The notes: generated by a model from the sequence alone, not told the origin. 64,000 bases of DNA from Neostapfia colusana (GCA_030760725.1 JASWHV010000010.1:35035760-35099759), one strand, 5' to 3'; shown: positions 19,413 through 32,555, counted from the first letter of the stretch. A program made the numbers and translations.

Positions 19413-22400
19413 TGTAAGGGCCTCAGTTTTTGACACTCATTTGCAGTGTTCATCACCACACCACACACCTCATTTGAGGAAGAATGATGAACACAAATAA
19501 AGAGCAAGTAACAATTATCAACATACTCATTAGGGAACAAACTCACACATTGCAAAAGTGGTACTTCCCACATGTGATATAGATGGGCTGGACATATGAA
19601 AACTCCTACACTTTGCTAAGGATGTCCATGCCAAGTTCCACCCAAATTCAAAACCTTTTTGAGGTCATTTTGGGTATAGTTAGGAAGAGGGCAGTTTGAA
19701 ACCATATTCAAATTCAAACTGTTTTCACCCACTGAATTTAAAAGTGGGAGGCATATTCTTGCTCAGCACATTTTTGTGAGCTCACACACCAATTTTCACT
19801 CCATTTGGAGTTGATCTTGACATGAGCTAAGGGGGAGAAATTCAAACTTTATTTGAATTTCAAACTGCACTTGTGCTGAAATTCATTCAAACCAAACCTC
19901 ATTTGAACTTTGATCAATTCAAATGGCTCTTGGGTGAATAATTTGAATTGCCAAGGGTAGAATAGGGTTCACTGTTTACCACAGCTGTTAGGAATAAATT
20001 TCAGAGGTTAAAAGAGGAGTGGGACCCACATGTCAGCCTCTGCCTCAAAGCAAACCGACTGAACCACAGTTCAGTCGGTTCCCGGCAGCTGTGCGCGCGC
20101 GCCACCGAAGGGGGCAGCCGGCGCCAGCTCCTGCTGCGTGCCCCAAGCCGGAGACCAGCCGGCCGGGCTATTTATTCCCTCCCCGGCGTGCTTCAGTCAC
20201 CATTTCCTCGAGCTGCCGACGCACACGACTTGTTTTTCCACTGCCATCGCCGCCGCTCGAGTTCCTGCTTGATCAAGCCGATCGCAGCCCCCTCTTTCCA
20301 TTCCAAGGTCCCAGCAAGGTACTAGCAACCATCCTCCATCCTTCCCATTGATAGAAATCGATTGAAACCGAGTGATATCGGCTGTGCCGAAAGATCAAAC
20401 TCGGAACTGGAAACCGCCGCACCTCGGGCTCTCGTGGACAGCCCAACCTGGGCGTTGTCACGCCCGAGCCAAGGCACCCTTGGACGCGCAGGTGACCGGT
20501 GCTGCTCATCTCCGAGCCACAGCTCGAGTGGTTGCTCACCGGCGGCGAATTTCCACTTTTCCCCTTTCTGTGTGCAGAACGACCTTCGGGTACGATTCTG
20601 TTTAATTCGTGCTCTAGAAAGGATTAGAGGGCCTCAGGCCACTCCCACACGAACTAGACACGGTGACGCACAAGTTGCCTTCACAACTCTGGGCCGGAGA
20701 ACTTCTGTGCCCGGCGTAATTCAAGGTCTACTAATGGCGGAACGCACGGGGGGTATCGGGCGCACGGTGAGGACCTATTTCGGGCCTTCCCCGAGCTGCC
20801 CCGAGTTCATGTCGACCTTCTCTGAGGTCCACTGATGCTCCCCGACCGATTTCCCAAGTAGCTGAGGCACTAGGAGCGTCAGCCGACATGGCCGAAGTCG
20901 TTCCGATATGGCGGCTCGTCGCCGACCATGCTCCGGCCGTTGTCATGAGCAGCTGACCCTCGGATCATGTTCCCCAAGTAAAATTAGGCAGGGGCGGCCA
21001 GAATCAAGAAGTTTGGAGCGGTACAGCAGCCAGCGGCGAGCTCTCCGGCGAGGTCCCTCGGCGGCGGAGCGCGGGTGTCGCGAGGTTGAAGAAGGGGGTG
21101 GACCCCAGCTGTCAGCGGCCGATATTTTGAATCGGGATCCGGCTGCGGCCGGGATCGGGTGTGCTGGCGTGCAAAAGCCTTGTGGGCCGCGGTGTGCTGT
21201 CGCTTCGGCGTGCGACGCGTGTCCCCTGGGCCCACGCGCGAGTTTAAACTTTTCCCCGATTTTCAGATTTCCTTCAAACTTCAAATCCTTATAACTTTGG
21301 CTAGAAAGCTCCAAATTGAGTGAACCAAATTTTGCTGGATTCAGCTCTCTGAGTACTTTCCAGAAAATCAAGTTTCACTTCATGAAATTCCTTAATTCTC
21401 CAGAATTAATTCCTTAAAGTTTAAACTGTTAGGAATTTTAACTGGAGAATCCTTTGGAGAAAAATCCTGAAATTTTTCTGGGATGTTCACCAAAATATCC
21501 TTGAACTACCATAAAAATTTCAGATCCATTTGAGCTCATTTAGTCCACCTAATGGTGTGATTAGTAAAACTGTTCCAGAGAAAATAGAAAATGTTCAGAA
21601 ACATTTTCAGAATTTTCTCTGAAATTGTTTAGCTCATATCTTTAGTTAGAGACTTCCAAATTAAGTAAGACCAACTCCATTAGGACCCTCTGAAAATCTA
21701 GTTTTCAGAAAGTCATAGTTTGTCTCATGAAAATCCTTAGAATACCCTAAAAGCCTGTAATTAAGGTCAAGGACATAATTAATTGTGGAGGGCTCAATTG
21801 AGCTTTGCTGCAACTAAAACTTGACCAAGTCTCTGTTTAGGTTGTAACCAAGCCACAGTAAAAGTTTCATAGTCATTAGGTCTATCTAGCAAAGGTTATA
21901 GACTTCACAACTTCAAAGTTAATACAAAGGCATTTAATTAATACATACATTGTTCTTATCATGTAGTCGCTAAGGTCGAGGAGGAACCCGAAGTCCTAGA
22001 CTTCGTTACTCCGGAGGAACAGCTAGCCTACGACCAAGAGCAGCAAGGCAAGCCCCGGTTTGCATTAACCATTTTATAAATTTTTATTGTTTTGAGCACA
22101 TACTTGTTTTCTTTATGTTGTGCATCAGAGTCTTGTTTGGAAACCCAACTGCACAGCCAAGAAAACCATGGGTTGGGTTTAGGATTGCAAACCTCGTTAG
22201 CCACTGCATTGCTAGGATAGAGTAGGATTCGGTACAAGTCGAGTAGTTGGAACTACTCGCGAGAATAGGCTAGAGGCACATTGCTCGGGTAGAGGTAGCA
22301 CATGAAACACATGGCAAGAAAATGAGACCGAGCGGAGAGTAAGGGCAGCAGGACTTTGGGGCCTGTGTGCTGTAGCTCCGCTTGTGTCGATTGAGGACCG

Positions 22401-23456
22401 AGCCGTGTGCGGGCCTGTTGAACAAGCTAGAACAGTACCGAAGACCTACCGGCTATATGGGAACCGGGAAACTGATGTAACTCGGGTAGCTGGGTATTGA
22501 GGCATTGCCCGTCGTTCAGAGGGTAGGTTGAGAGCTCGAGGTGTAAATCAGCTGGCGGCACAGAGATGCGCGTGCAGGGACCTCTTGCTCGGGACGATGG
22601 GACCGGTTCAATATTTGGCTAACGGGTGAAAGGTAGTCGCGTACGGCGTCCGTGATGGTTGTTGTAGGCAACATCGAGTACGGGCGTACGTGACGGGTTG
22701 TTCGGGTAACCCTGCAGGTGTAAATCGATTATAATCGCCGTCCCTCGCGGTCAGTGAGTACCACTTGTTCACTGTACCGTGACGTAGAAAGAACAGGCTA
22801 GTTACATGTTAAAATGTTGCTGATTGAAAGCTGGACATTGATTGTTAATGATATGCTGTAGCTTAGAGCTAATTAAAGTTCTTTTCAACTTTGGGCAAAG
22901 TACATGAGAGAAATGCGTTTCTTGTTTGATTGCGGCTCTCTCATGTGCCTTAGCGTAAGGTTCTCCACAACCTGCTGCTAAAACTTGAAAGTAAGGTTCC
23001 ACTAATTAGGCGAGTCCTTGCAAATGATTTTTACCTCATGCAACCCATTACCCTCACGTAGAAGTTCCATGTTTAGGTGAGACGGGTCAGACTTGCTGAG
23101 CCTTCGTGCTCACTGCTTGTGTTTGAAGCTTTTGCAGGGTTCTATGAGGAAGGGATTCCCGAAGAGGAGACGGAACCCCAGGAGGGGAACCCCCTCGAGT
23201 GGGAGTCGTGCACGCCGCAGAGTTAGTGTGCGTGTGTGCTAGCAAGGACACGTTCGAGGGCTGAACGTGCACTTGATGCTTAGTCTACGCCCGCGAGTGT
23301 GGACTAAACGTATTTTGATGTAAACAGGTCATAAAACTGTTTATGTAATAAACTTCCGCTTCCGCTTTGTACCTTTGACGTGTGTTATACGGTGCTGTGC
23401 AACGCAGCACCCCTCAGCGTGATCCTGGCTCGACAGGACCAAATGGGGTCGTGTCA
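19413..23456 (+). repeat. 5' LTR of element B, 4044 bp
   Basis: TGTAAGGG...GTGTCA. Same layout as the A LTR but with scattered substitutions, including AAATGGGG for AGTGGGG near the end. AATAAA is at 23347-23352. The mini-ORF pieces are retained at 20908-20977, 21967-22047 and 23138-23226. Confidence 0.96.
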
Positions 23457-23459
23457 GCG

Positions 23460-23471
23460 TGGTATCAGAGC
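23460..23471 (+). other. Primer-binding site of B
   Basis: TGGTATCAGAGC, three bases after the LTR, as in A. Confidence 0.93.
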
Positions 23472-24957
23472 TCGCTTGAGGTTTAACACAGTACAAAGGT
23501 CTCCCTTTTCAAAAATCCAGTGAGGAACGAGTTAGTAGCCCGTATAAGGATGTTATTAGTATATAGAAAGTGGCTTAGTAAGCTATTTGTTATGTCGGAA
23601 AATCGTGCATCTCGGGACGTTCATGTCTTGGGGGGTGCACGTAAGCGCTGTCCACCAGTGCGCACAAGCTGAAGGGTGGAGCCCCACGGGTGGCAGGTAA
23701 CCCGACCCGCTTTGATATCCTCTACGACTCTTCATGTCGTTTGGGGTATTCGAGCAACGTCTGTCCCTGGCGTGCGTGGTGCAACATGGGAGCCCCCGTC
23801 ACGTGGTCTGAAACGTGAACACGTAACTCAAGGCGTGTTTGGCTTGAGAACATCCGGGCGAGTGATGACGGCCGGATGTACCAACTGTATGGATTCCGGG
23901 CTCGGTGTGCAGCCGAGTCTGATGATTGGTTGAATTTCTGCAGGTAGCCTTACCACGAAACGGTAGACGTGTAGTATCCGTGTGCGAGTGACGAGTAGTG
24001 CCACTGAACTAACGAAGCCGGCTAAATCCGGTATAGGTTTTTCCTTTGTGAGGACGTAGTACCGACATAATCTGGTGACGCATCGACGTCACACCCAACT
24101 AAATGAACAACTTCATTTAAAAACTTGAAGGTTTTGCTCCAAAGTAGTAAAACTTGATGTAACTCCTTCCCTTGAACAGAATATTCAAAGTTAATAAGTT
24201 TTCAACTTATAGGATGTTAAGGACAGAGCACTCTGTTTTCAGCTAAATCAAGGCTGAAGTTAATCAGAGGTTAGAGGTTGAGTTCTTTCGAGGTTGGGGT
24301 CGTATGATGCATTTCTGGAAAGCTTTGGAGGAGCTTTACAACTTTTCTGTTGAGTTCCAGAGGTGTTTCATCCCTTAACCACTCGAAAAATGCAGTAGAG
24401 TTGAAACTGTCCAGAAAACAGGACGGAGCAAAGACTCTCTGTAAACTCTCTGTAAATTAAGCATAACTTCCTGCTTAAAAATCCAAAAATAGGAAATGAG
24501 GTAGTTCTGGAAAGCTTATGAGATGGGTTACAAATTTGTAACAGAAAGTTTTGTCAGATTAGGAACAGAATTAACTGGGATTCTTGGATCAAATCAGTAC
24601 CTAAGGCAGGGAGGTGCTGTCCAATTGTTTCCAGAAATTCTGTTAAACTTTGACATCTCATAACTGTTGAGCCAGAGCAGATCTTAGGCCAACCAAATAC
24701 TTTCTGGAAAGCTATTGAAGTTAACTTTAACTTTGATGTTGAGCTCCAGGACTGGTTTTGCTTTTAACCTGGCCTAAATCAGATTAATATGGAAACTGGT
24801 CAGGGCTGTCATGGGAACAGCAGATCAGCAGTCAAATTTGTTTAAAAATTTGAACTATGTTTCCAAGTGTTAAGGGTTCAATGACATATCTTATGTTATA
24901 ACTCAATGGTCTACTGTTTAAATAAATATTTGACATTTCTCAAATATATTTTTACAG
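23472..24957 (+). other. Untranslated leader of B
   Basis: Homologous to 2658-4141 of A. No gene seen. It ends in the same TTTTTACAG acceptor-like sequence. Confidence 0.7.
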
Positions 24958-25462
24958 ATAGCAGCAGATAAACGGTTGGAGAACGGGTGGGTGGTTTCCC
25001 ACTGCTCTGACCGTAGCGGCTACCCGGGAGCATTGTGGCTAATGCTCCAATATTTCGGGTACAACCAGATGCCGCAATACTTCGCCAAGGAAGAAGGCGA
25101 AGAGGGGAACAAGACGTGGACGATCCATGTCGAGGTTCCTGCAGGGCCTACGCCACCCGGTTGGGTGCCATTCACCGTCACGGTGAGAGGAAGACAACCG
25201 GAAGGGATGTGGCAAGTGGCAGCCCGTGACACTATGTCACGTTTCTGCCAACTACACGTACAGGCTATGGAGGGAACTCCATACGCACTCGTTCCGGTGG
25301 AGGGACGAGCTCAGCATGTGTGGGAAGAGAGGTACCTAGAGGCAACAAACCCGAGTTGCCCAAGGTACAACCCCGCGGAGGCAAATCTCAGCCTCCAAAT
25401 GAGGGCGGGAAACGCTGTGATGGACAGCCAAGCTGTTCATACGGAGCATCTCGCCACCAAAC
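24958..25462 (+). pseudogene. ORF0 remnant of B
   Basis: Corresponds to codons 1-168 of ORF0 in A. The start codon is ATA instead of ATG, directly after the conserved acceptor-like TTTTTACAG. Otherwise nearly all residues match A (for example PAGPTPPGW for RAGPTPPGW). At the deletion junction the frame shifts relative to pol and reads on to a stop at 25581. The coiled coil and acidic tail are gone. Lost start plus truncation make it a pseudogene. Confidence 0.9.
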
Positions 25463-25468
25463 TCAGGA

Positions 25469-28438
25469 GTGCACGGTTCTCACTCATTATTTCTGGACAG
25501 TCCAGAAATAAAACTTCCAAGTGTCTATCAAGCCACAACCATCAGATTGGAAGACATTCCAGTGGTCCGAGAGTTCCCTGATGTATTCCCGGATGATTTG
25601 CCGGGGATGCCACCCGATAGAGAGGTGGAGTTCAAGATTGAACTTGCACCGGGAACCATGCCAATATCCCGAAGGCCGTACAAGATGGCGCCCAAGGAGT
25701 TGGCGGAACTGAAGACTCAGCTCACGGACCTTCTGGAGAAGGGTTTTATTAGGCCGAGCTCCTCGCCATGGGGCTGTTCGGCATTATTTGTCAAAAAGAA
25801 GGATGAAACGTTGCGGCTTTGCGTGGACTACCGTCCATTAAATGCCGTAACCATCAAGAACAAGTACCCGTTGCCACGGATCGACATGTTGTTTGATCAG
25901 TTGGTCGAAGCAAAGGTCTTTTCCAAGATGGATTTAAGATCCGGGTACCATCAGATTAAGATCAGGGCTGAGGACATTCCAAAGACAGCTTTTTCGACAA
26001 GGTACGGACTTTATGAGTACCTGGTCATGTCCTTTGGCCTCACCAATGCTCCAGCTCACTTCATGTACTTAATGAACTCGGTGTTCATGCCGGAGCTGGA
26101 CAAGTTTGTCGTGGTCTTCATCGACGACATCCTGGTATACTCCAAGTCGGAGGAAGATCACAAGAAACATCTGCGTATAGTCTTGCAACGGCTGCGGGAT
26201 CACAAGTTATACGCAAAGTTCAGCAAATGCGAGTTTTGGATATCGCAAGTGCCTTTCCTCGGGCATATCATCTCAGCGGAGGGTATCGCTGTGGACCCGA
26301 GCAAGATCACGCAAGTGCTGAATTGGAAATCCCCGAGAACTGTTCATGAGGTACGGAGTTTCCTCGGACTCGCGGGATATTATCGGAGGTTCATTCCGAA
26401 CTTCTCGAAGATTGCCAAGCCAATGACAGAACTGCTGAAGAAGGCTACCAAATATGTTTGGAGTCCAGCATGTGAAGCAGCATTCAAGGCTTTAGTCAAG
26501 CACCTGACATCAGCACCGGTTTTGGCGCAGCCAGACACAACAAAACCGTTCGATGTGTACTGCGATGCATCCGGCATTGGGCTCGGATGTGTGCTGATGC
26601 AAGACCGAAGAGTGGTCGCGTATGGGTCACGACAGCTTGGGAACCATGAGCAAAATTATCCAACTCACGATTTGGAGCTCGCTGCCGTGGTACTTGCACT
26701 GAAAATGTGGAGACACTACCTACTCGGTAACCTCGTACATTTATATACCGACCACAAAAGCCTCAAGTACATCTTCACTCAGAAGGAGCTGAACATGAGG
26801 CAACGAAGATGGTTGGAACTGATAAAGGATTACGAGATAGAGATCCATTATCATCCGGGCAAGGCAAACGTTGTGGCAGACGCGCTAAGCCGCAAGTCAC
26901 ACGTCAATAATCTGACCATCACACCGTTGGAAGAGAGCGAACCACCACTCCATGTGATTCCACACGGAGCTCTCTACAACCTAGCTTTGATCCCCACCAT
27001 CCGTGAAGAGATAGCGGCAGCCCAGAAGAATGATAAGGGCATGTCACATTTACGGAGACGAGTAGACAGTGGGGAGTTGAAATGTTTCCGGAAGGACGGA
27101 GACGGCGTCTTATGGTTCAAGGACCGGATCGTCGTACCCCGAAACCCGGAGTTAAGGAAGAGAATCTTTGATGAAGCTCACTTATCAAAGTTTTCTATTC
27201 ACCCCGGCAGCAACAAGATGTATCAAGAACTCAGAAGCAAGTTTTGGTGGACACGGATGAAGCGAGAGACGGCAAAATACGTGTCCGAGTGTGATACATG
27301 TCGACGGGTGAAGGCAGACCACATGCGGAAACCGGGACTGCTGCAACCACTGGGCATTCCTGCCTGGAAGTGGGAGGACGTGAGCATGGATTTCATCGTC
27401 GGTTTACCCACCACCTTACAGAAACATGATTCTGTGTGGGTGATCGTCGATCGGCTCACCAAAGTTGCCCATTTCATCCCGGTCAACACCAACTACAACG
27501 CCAAGAAGTACGCTGAACTGTACATCTCACGGATCCTATGCTTATACGGCGTACCCCGTACCATCGTATCGGACCGGGGCACTTTATTTGTGTCCCGTTT
27601 TTGGGAGCAGCTCCACGCTGCCTTGGGGACGAAGCTGATCCGTAGTTCAGCCTACCACCCGCAGACGGATGGGCAAACGGAGCGGGTAAATCAAATCCTA
27701 GAAGACATGCTACGAGCTTGCGCTATCGACCACGGCAAGAATTGGGATGATCACTTGCCGTTAGCCGAGTTCTCGTACAACAATGGGTACCAAGCCAGCA
27801 TCAAGATGGCGCCCTACGAGGCGCTATACGGGAGAAAATGCCGCACACCATTGAATTGGTGTGAGTCTGGCGAGAGGGTTACCTTCGGGATTGATCTTGT
27901 CAACAACGCGGAAGAAAAGGTTCGATTAATTCAAGCGAACCTAAAAGCCGCTCAATCCCGACAGAAACAGTATGCGGACCGGAGAAGGCGCCCATTACAA
28001 TTCGAAGTTGGAGATCACGTATACCTACGAGTGTCTCCAATGAAGGGCGTAAACAGATTTGGGGTGAGAGGAAAGTTAGCACCCCGATTCATCGGTCCAT
28101 TCCAGATTACCGAAAGATGTGGATCGGTGGCATACCGGCTAAGATTACCAGAAGCACTTTCCGGTGTGCACGACGTCTTTCACATTTCCCAGCTGAGGAA
28201 GTGTCTCAAGCTATCAACTACCGTTCAGCTGGAAGACATTGAAGAACTGCAACCGGATCTCACCTATCGGGAGGAACCGGTGCAGATTATTGATGAGAAG
28301 GCCCGAACCACACGCAACCGTACGTTGTGGTTCTACAAGGTTCTATGGAGTAATCACTCCATGGACGAAGCGACATGGGAGAGCGAAGAATTCCTTCGCA
28401 CTAACTACCCCGACTTTTTCACGTCGCATATTCGGTAA
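25469..28438 (+). CDS. Truncated pol of B: RT-RNase H-integrase-chromodomain
   Basis: A 989-codon frame equivalent to residues from about 530 to the end of A's polyprotein. It lacks gag, the zinc knuckle and the aspartic protease. The frame begins at a GTG where A has Val; no ATG start lies close to the junction, so expression is doubtful. RT (MDLRSGYHQI, FIDD), RNase H (DVYCDAS), integrase zinc domain with the usual HPGS, core (MDFIVGLP, SDRGT, QTERVNQ) and chromodomain are intact and uninterrupted. Without gag and protease the element cannot form its own particles. Its near-identical LTRs suggest either mobilisation in trans or a deletion after insertion. Confidence 0.9.
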   Translation: MHGSHSLFLDSPEIKLPSVYQATTIRLEDIPVVREFPDVFPDDLPGMPPDREVEFKIELAPGTMPISRRPYKMAPKELAELKTQLTDLLEKGFIRPSSSPWGCSALFVKKKDETLRLCVDYRPLNAVTIKNKYPLPRIDMLFDQLVEAKVFSKMDLRSGYHQIKIRAEDIPKTAFSTRYGLYEYLVMSFGLTNAPAHFMYLMNSVFMPELDKFVVVFIDDILVYSKSEEDHKKHLRIVLQRLRDHKLYAKFSKCEFWISQVPFLGHIISAEGIAVDPSKITQVLNWKSPRTVHEVRSFLGLAGYYRRFIPNFSKIAKPMTELLKKATKYVWSPACEAAFKALVKHLTSAPVLAQPDTTKPFDVYCDASGIGLGCVLMQDRRVVAYGSRQLGNHEQNYPTHDLELAAVVLALKMWRHYLLGNLVHLYTDHKSLKYIFTQKELNMRQRRWLELIKDYEIEIHYHPGKANVVADALSRKSHVNNLTITPLEESEPPLHVIPHGALYNLALIPTIREEIAAAQKNDKGMSHLRRRVDSGELKCFRKDGDGVLWFKDRIVVPRNPELRKRIFDEAHLSKFSIHPGSNKMYQELRSKFWWTRMKRETAKYVSECDTCRRVKADHMRKPGLLQPLGIPAWKWEDVSMDFIVGLPTTLQKHDSVWVIVDRLTKVAHFIPVNTNYNAKKYAELYISRILCLYGVPRTIVSDRGTLFVSRFWEQLHAALGTKLIRSSAYHPQTDGQTERVNQILEDMLRACAIDHGKNWDDHLPLAEFSYNNGYQASIKMAPYEALYGRKCRTPLNWCESGERVTFGIDLVNNAEEKVRLIQANLKAAQSRQKQYADRRRRPLQFEVGDHVYLRVSPMKGVNRFGVRGKLAPRFIGPFQITERCGSVAYRLRLPEALSGVHDVFHISQLRKCLKLSTTVQLEDIEELQPDLTYREEPVQIIDEKARTTRNRTLWFYKVLWSNHSMDEATWESEEFLRTNYPDFFTSHIR

Positions 28439-28493
28439 TTTTCCACCGTCCTCTCTCTCATTTCACCTTATAATCTCGGGACGAGATTCTTTT

Positions 28494-28506
28494 AAGGGGG
28501 GAGGAA
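28494..28506 (+). other. Polypurine tract of B
   Basis: AAGGGGGGAGGAA abutting the 3' LTR, identical to that of A. Confidence 0.93.
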
Positions 28507-31500
28507 TGTAAGGGCCTCAGTTTTTGACACTCATTTGCAGTGTTCATCACCACACCACACACCTCATTTGAGGAAGAATGATGAACACAAATAAAGAGCA
28601 AGTAACAATTATCAACATACTCATTAGGGAACAAACTCACACATTGCAAAAGTGGTACTTCCCACATGTGATATAGATGGGCTGGACATATGAAAACTCC
28701 TACACTTTGCTAAGGATGTCCATGCCAAGTTCCACCCAAATTCAAAACCTTTTTGAGGTCATTTTGGGTATAGTTAGGAAGAGGGCAGTTTGAAACCATA
28801 TTCAAATTCAAACTGTTTTCACCCACTGAATTTAAAAGTGGGAGGCATATTCTTGCTCAGCACATTTTTGTGAGCTCACACACCAATTTTCACTCCATTT
28901 GGAGTTGATCTTGACATGAGCTAAGGGGGAGAAATTCAAACTTTATTTGAATTTCAAACTGCACTTGTGCTGAAATTCATTCAAACCAAACCTCATTTGA
29001 ACTTTGATCAATTCAAATGGCTCTTGGGTGAATAATTTGAATTGCCAAGGGTAGAATAGGGTTCACTGTTTACCACAGCTGTTAGGAATAAATTTCAGAG
29101 GTTAAAAGAGGAGTGGGACCCACATGTCAGCCTCTGCCTCAAAGCAAACCGACTGAACCACAGTTCAGTCGGTTCCCGGCAGCTGTGCGCGCGCGCCACC
29201 GAAGGGGGCAGCCGGCGCCAGCTCCTGCTGCGTGCCCCAAGCCGGAGACCAGCCGGCCGGGCTATTTATTCCCTCCCCGGCGTGCTTCAGTCACCATTTC
29301 CTCGAGCTGCCGACGCACACGACTTGTTTTTCCACTGCCATCGCCGCCGCTCGAGTTCCTGCTTGATCAAGCCGATCGCAGCCCCCTCTTTCCATTCCAA
29401 GGTCCCAGCAAGGTACTAGCAACCATCCTCCATCCTTCCCATTGATAGAAATCGATTGAAACCGAGTGATATCGGCTGTGCCGAAAGATCAAACTCGGAA
29501 CTGGAAACCGCCGCACCTCGGGCTCTCGTGGACAGCCCAACCTGGGCGTTGTCACGCCCGAGCCAAGGCACCCTTGGACGCGCAGGTGACCGGTGCTGCT
29601 CATCTCCGAGCCACAGCTCGAGTGGTTGCTCACCGGCGGCGAATTTCCACTTTTCCCCTTTCTGTGTGCAGAACGACCTTCGGGTACGATTCTGTTTAAT
29701 TCGTGCTCTAGAAAGGATTAGAGGGCCTCAGGCCACTCCCACACGAACTAGACACGGTGACGCACAAGTTGCCTTCACAACTCTGGGCCGGAGAACTTCT
29801 GTGCCCGGCGTAATTCAAGGTCTACTAATGGCGGAACGCACGGGGGGTATCGGGCGCACGGTGAGGACCTATTTCGGGCCTTCCCCGAGCTGCCCCGAGT
29901 TCATGTCGACCTTCTCTGAGGTCCACTGATGCTCCCCGACCGATTTCCCAAGTAGCTGAGGCACTAGGAGCGTCAGCCGACATGGCCGAAGTCGTTCCGA
30001 TATGGCGGCTCGTCGCCGACCATGCTCCGGCCGTTGTCATGAGCAGCTGACCCTCGGATCATGTTCCCCAAGTAAAATTAGGCAGGGGCGGCCAGAATCA
30101 AGAAGTTTGGAGCGGTACAGCAGCCAGCGGCGAGCTCTCCGGCGAGGTCCCTCGGCGGCGGAGCGCGGGTGTCGCGAGGTTGAAGAAGGGGGTGGACCCC
30201 AGCTGTCAGCGGCCGATATTTTGAATCGGGATCCGGCTGCGGCCGGGATCGGGTGTGCTGGCGCGCAAAAGCCTTGTGGGCCGCGGTGTGCTGTCGCTTC
30301 GGCGTGCGACGCGTGTCCCCTGGGCCCACGCGCGAGTTTAAACTTTTCCCCGATTTTCAGATTTCCTTCAAACTTCAAATCCTTATAACTTTGGCTAGAA
30401 AGCTCCAAATTGAGTGAACCAAATTTTGCTGGATTCAGCTCTCTGAGTACTTTCCAGAAAATCAAGTTTCACTTCATGAAATTCCTTAATTCTCCAGAAT
30501 TAATTCCTTAAAGTTTAAACTGTTAGGAATTTTAACTGGAGAATCCTTTGGAGAAAAATCCTGAAATTTTTCTGGGATGTTCACCAAAATATCCTTGAAC
30601 TACCATAAAAATTTCAGATCCATTTGAGCTCATTTAGTCCACCTAATGGTGTGATTAGTAAAACTGTTCCAGAGAAAATAGAAAATGTTCAGAAACATTT
30701 TCAGAATTTTCTCTGAAATTGTTTAGCTCATATCTTTAGTTAGAGACTTCCAAATTAAGTAAGACCAACTCCATTAGGACCCTCTGAAAATCTAGTTTTC
30801 AGAAAGTCATAGTTTGTCTCATGAAAATCCTTAGAATACCCTAAAAGCCTGTAATTAAGGTCAAGGACATAATTAATTGTGGAGGGCTCAATTGAGCTTT
30901 GCTGCAACTAAAACTTGACCAAGTCTCTGTTTAGGTTGTAACCAAGCCACAGTAAAAGTTTCATAGTCATTAGGTCTATCTAGCAAAGGTTATAGACTTC
31001 ACAACTTCAAAGTTAATACAAAGGCATTTAATTAATACATACATTGTTCTTATCATGTAGTCGCTAAGGTCGAGGAGGAACCCGAAGTCCTAGACTTCGT
31101 TACTCCGGAGGAACAGCTAGCCTACGACCAAGAGCAGCAAGGCAAGCCCCGGTTTGCATTAACCATTTTATAAATTTTTATTGTTTTGAGCACATACTTG
31201 TTTTCTTTATGTTGTGCATCAGAGTCTTGTTTGGAAACCCAACTGCACAGCCAAGAAAACCATGGGTTGGGTTTAGGATTGCAAACCTCGTTAGCCACTG
31301 CATTGCTAGGATAGAGTAGGATTCGGTACAAGTCGAGTAGTTGGAACTACTCGCGAGAATAGGCTAGAGGCACATTGCTCGGGTAGAGGTAGCACATGAA
31401 ACACATGGCAAGAAAATGAGACCGAGCGGAGAGTAAGGGCAGCAGGACTTTGGGGCCTGTGTGCTGTAGCTCCGCTTGTGTCGATTGAGGACCGAGCCGT

Positions 31501-32550
31501 GTGCGGGCCTGTTGAACAAGCTAGAACAGTACCGAAGACCTACCGGCTATATGGGAACCGGGAAACTGATGTAACTCGGGTAGCTGGGTATTGAGGCATT
31601 GCCCGTCGTTCAGAGGGTAGGTTGAGAGCTCGAGGTGTAAATCAGCTGGCGGCACAGAGATGCGCGTGCAGGGACCTCTTGCTCGGGACGATGGGACCGG
31701 TTCAATATTTGGCTAACGGGTGAAAGGTAGTCGCGTACGGCGTCCGTGATGGTTGTTGTAGGCAACATCGAGTACGGGCGTACGTGACGGGTTGTTCGGG
31801 TAACCCTGCAGGTGTAAATCGATTATAATCGCCGTCCCTCGCGGTCAGTGAGTACCACTTGTTCACTGTACCGTGACGTAGAAAGAACAGGCTAGTTACA
31901 TGTTAAAATGTTGCTGATTGAAAGCTGGACATTGATTGTTAATGATATGCTGTAGCTTAGAGCTAATTAAAGTTCTTTTCAACTTTGGGCAAAGTACATG
32001 AGAGAAATGCGTTTCTTGTTTGATTGCGGCTCTCTCATGTGCCTTAGCGTAAGGTTCTCCACAACCTGCTGCTAAAACTTGAAAGTAAGGTTCCACTAAT
32101 TAGGCGAGTCCTTGCAAATGATTTTTACCTCATGCAACCCATTACCCTCACGTAGAAGTTCCATGTTTAGGTGAGACGGGTCAGACTTGCTGAGCCTTCG
32201 TGCTCACTGCTTGTGTTTGAAGCTTTTGCAGGGTTCTATGAGGAAGGGATTCCCGAAGAGGAGACGGAACCCCAGGAGGGGAACCCCCTCGAGTGGGAGT
32301 CGTGCACGCCGCAGAGTTAGTGTGCGTGTGTGCTAGCAAGGACACGTTCGAGGGCTGAACGTGCACTTGATGCTTAGTCTACGCCCGCGAGTGTGGACTA
32401 AACGTATTTTGATGTAAACAGGTCATAAAACTGTTTATGTAATAAACTTCCGCTTCCGCTTTGTACCTTTGACGTGTGTTATACGGTGCTGTGCAACGCA
32501 GCACCCCTCAGCGTGATCCTGGCTCGACAGGACCAAATGGGGTCGTGTCA
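28507..32550 (+). repeat. 3' LTR of element B, 4044 bp
   Basis: Same length as the 5' copy at a constant offset of 9094. AATAAA at 32441-32446. Mini-ORF pieces at 31061-31141 and 32232-32320. Confidence 0.96.
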
Positions 32551-32555
32551 CTTAT
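32551..32555. repeat. Target-site duplication of B, right copy
   Basis: CTTAT, matching 19408-19412. Confidence 0.95.

Larger units (their letters stand above)
19413..32550 (+). mobile_element. Element B: A-family element with internal deletion, complete ends
   Basis: 13138 bp, with LTRs of 4044 bp each (19413-23456 and 28507-32550), primer site, polypurine tract and CTTAT duplications. The internal region is 5050 bp against 7343 in A. A single 2292-bp deletion (equivalent to A 4646-6937) joins codon 168 of ORF0 to pol just after the protease. The two LTRs are nearly identical (one difference noticed, in GCTGGCGTGC versus GCTGGCGCGC), so the insertion is very young. Inserted in element E. 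Confidence 0.97.
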
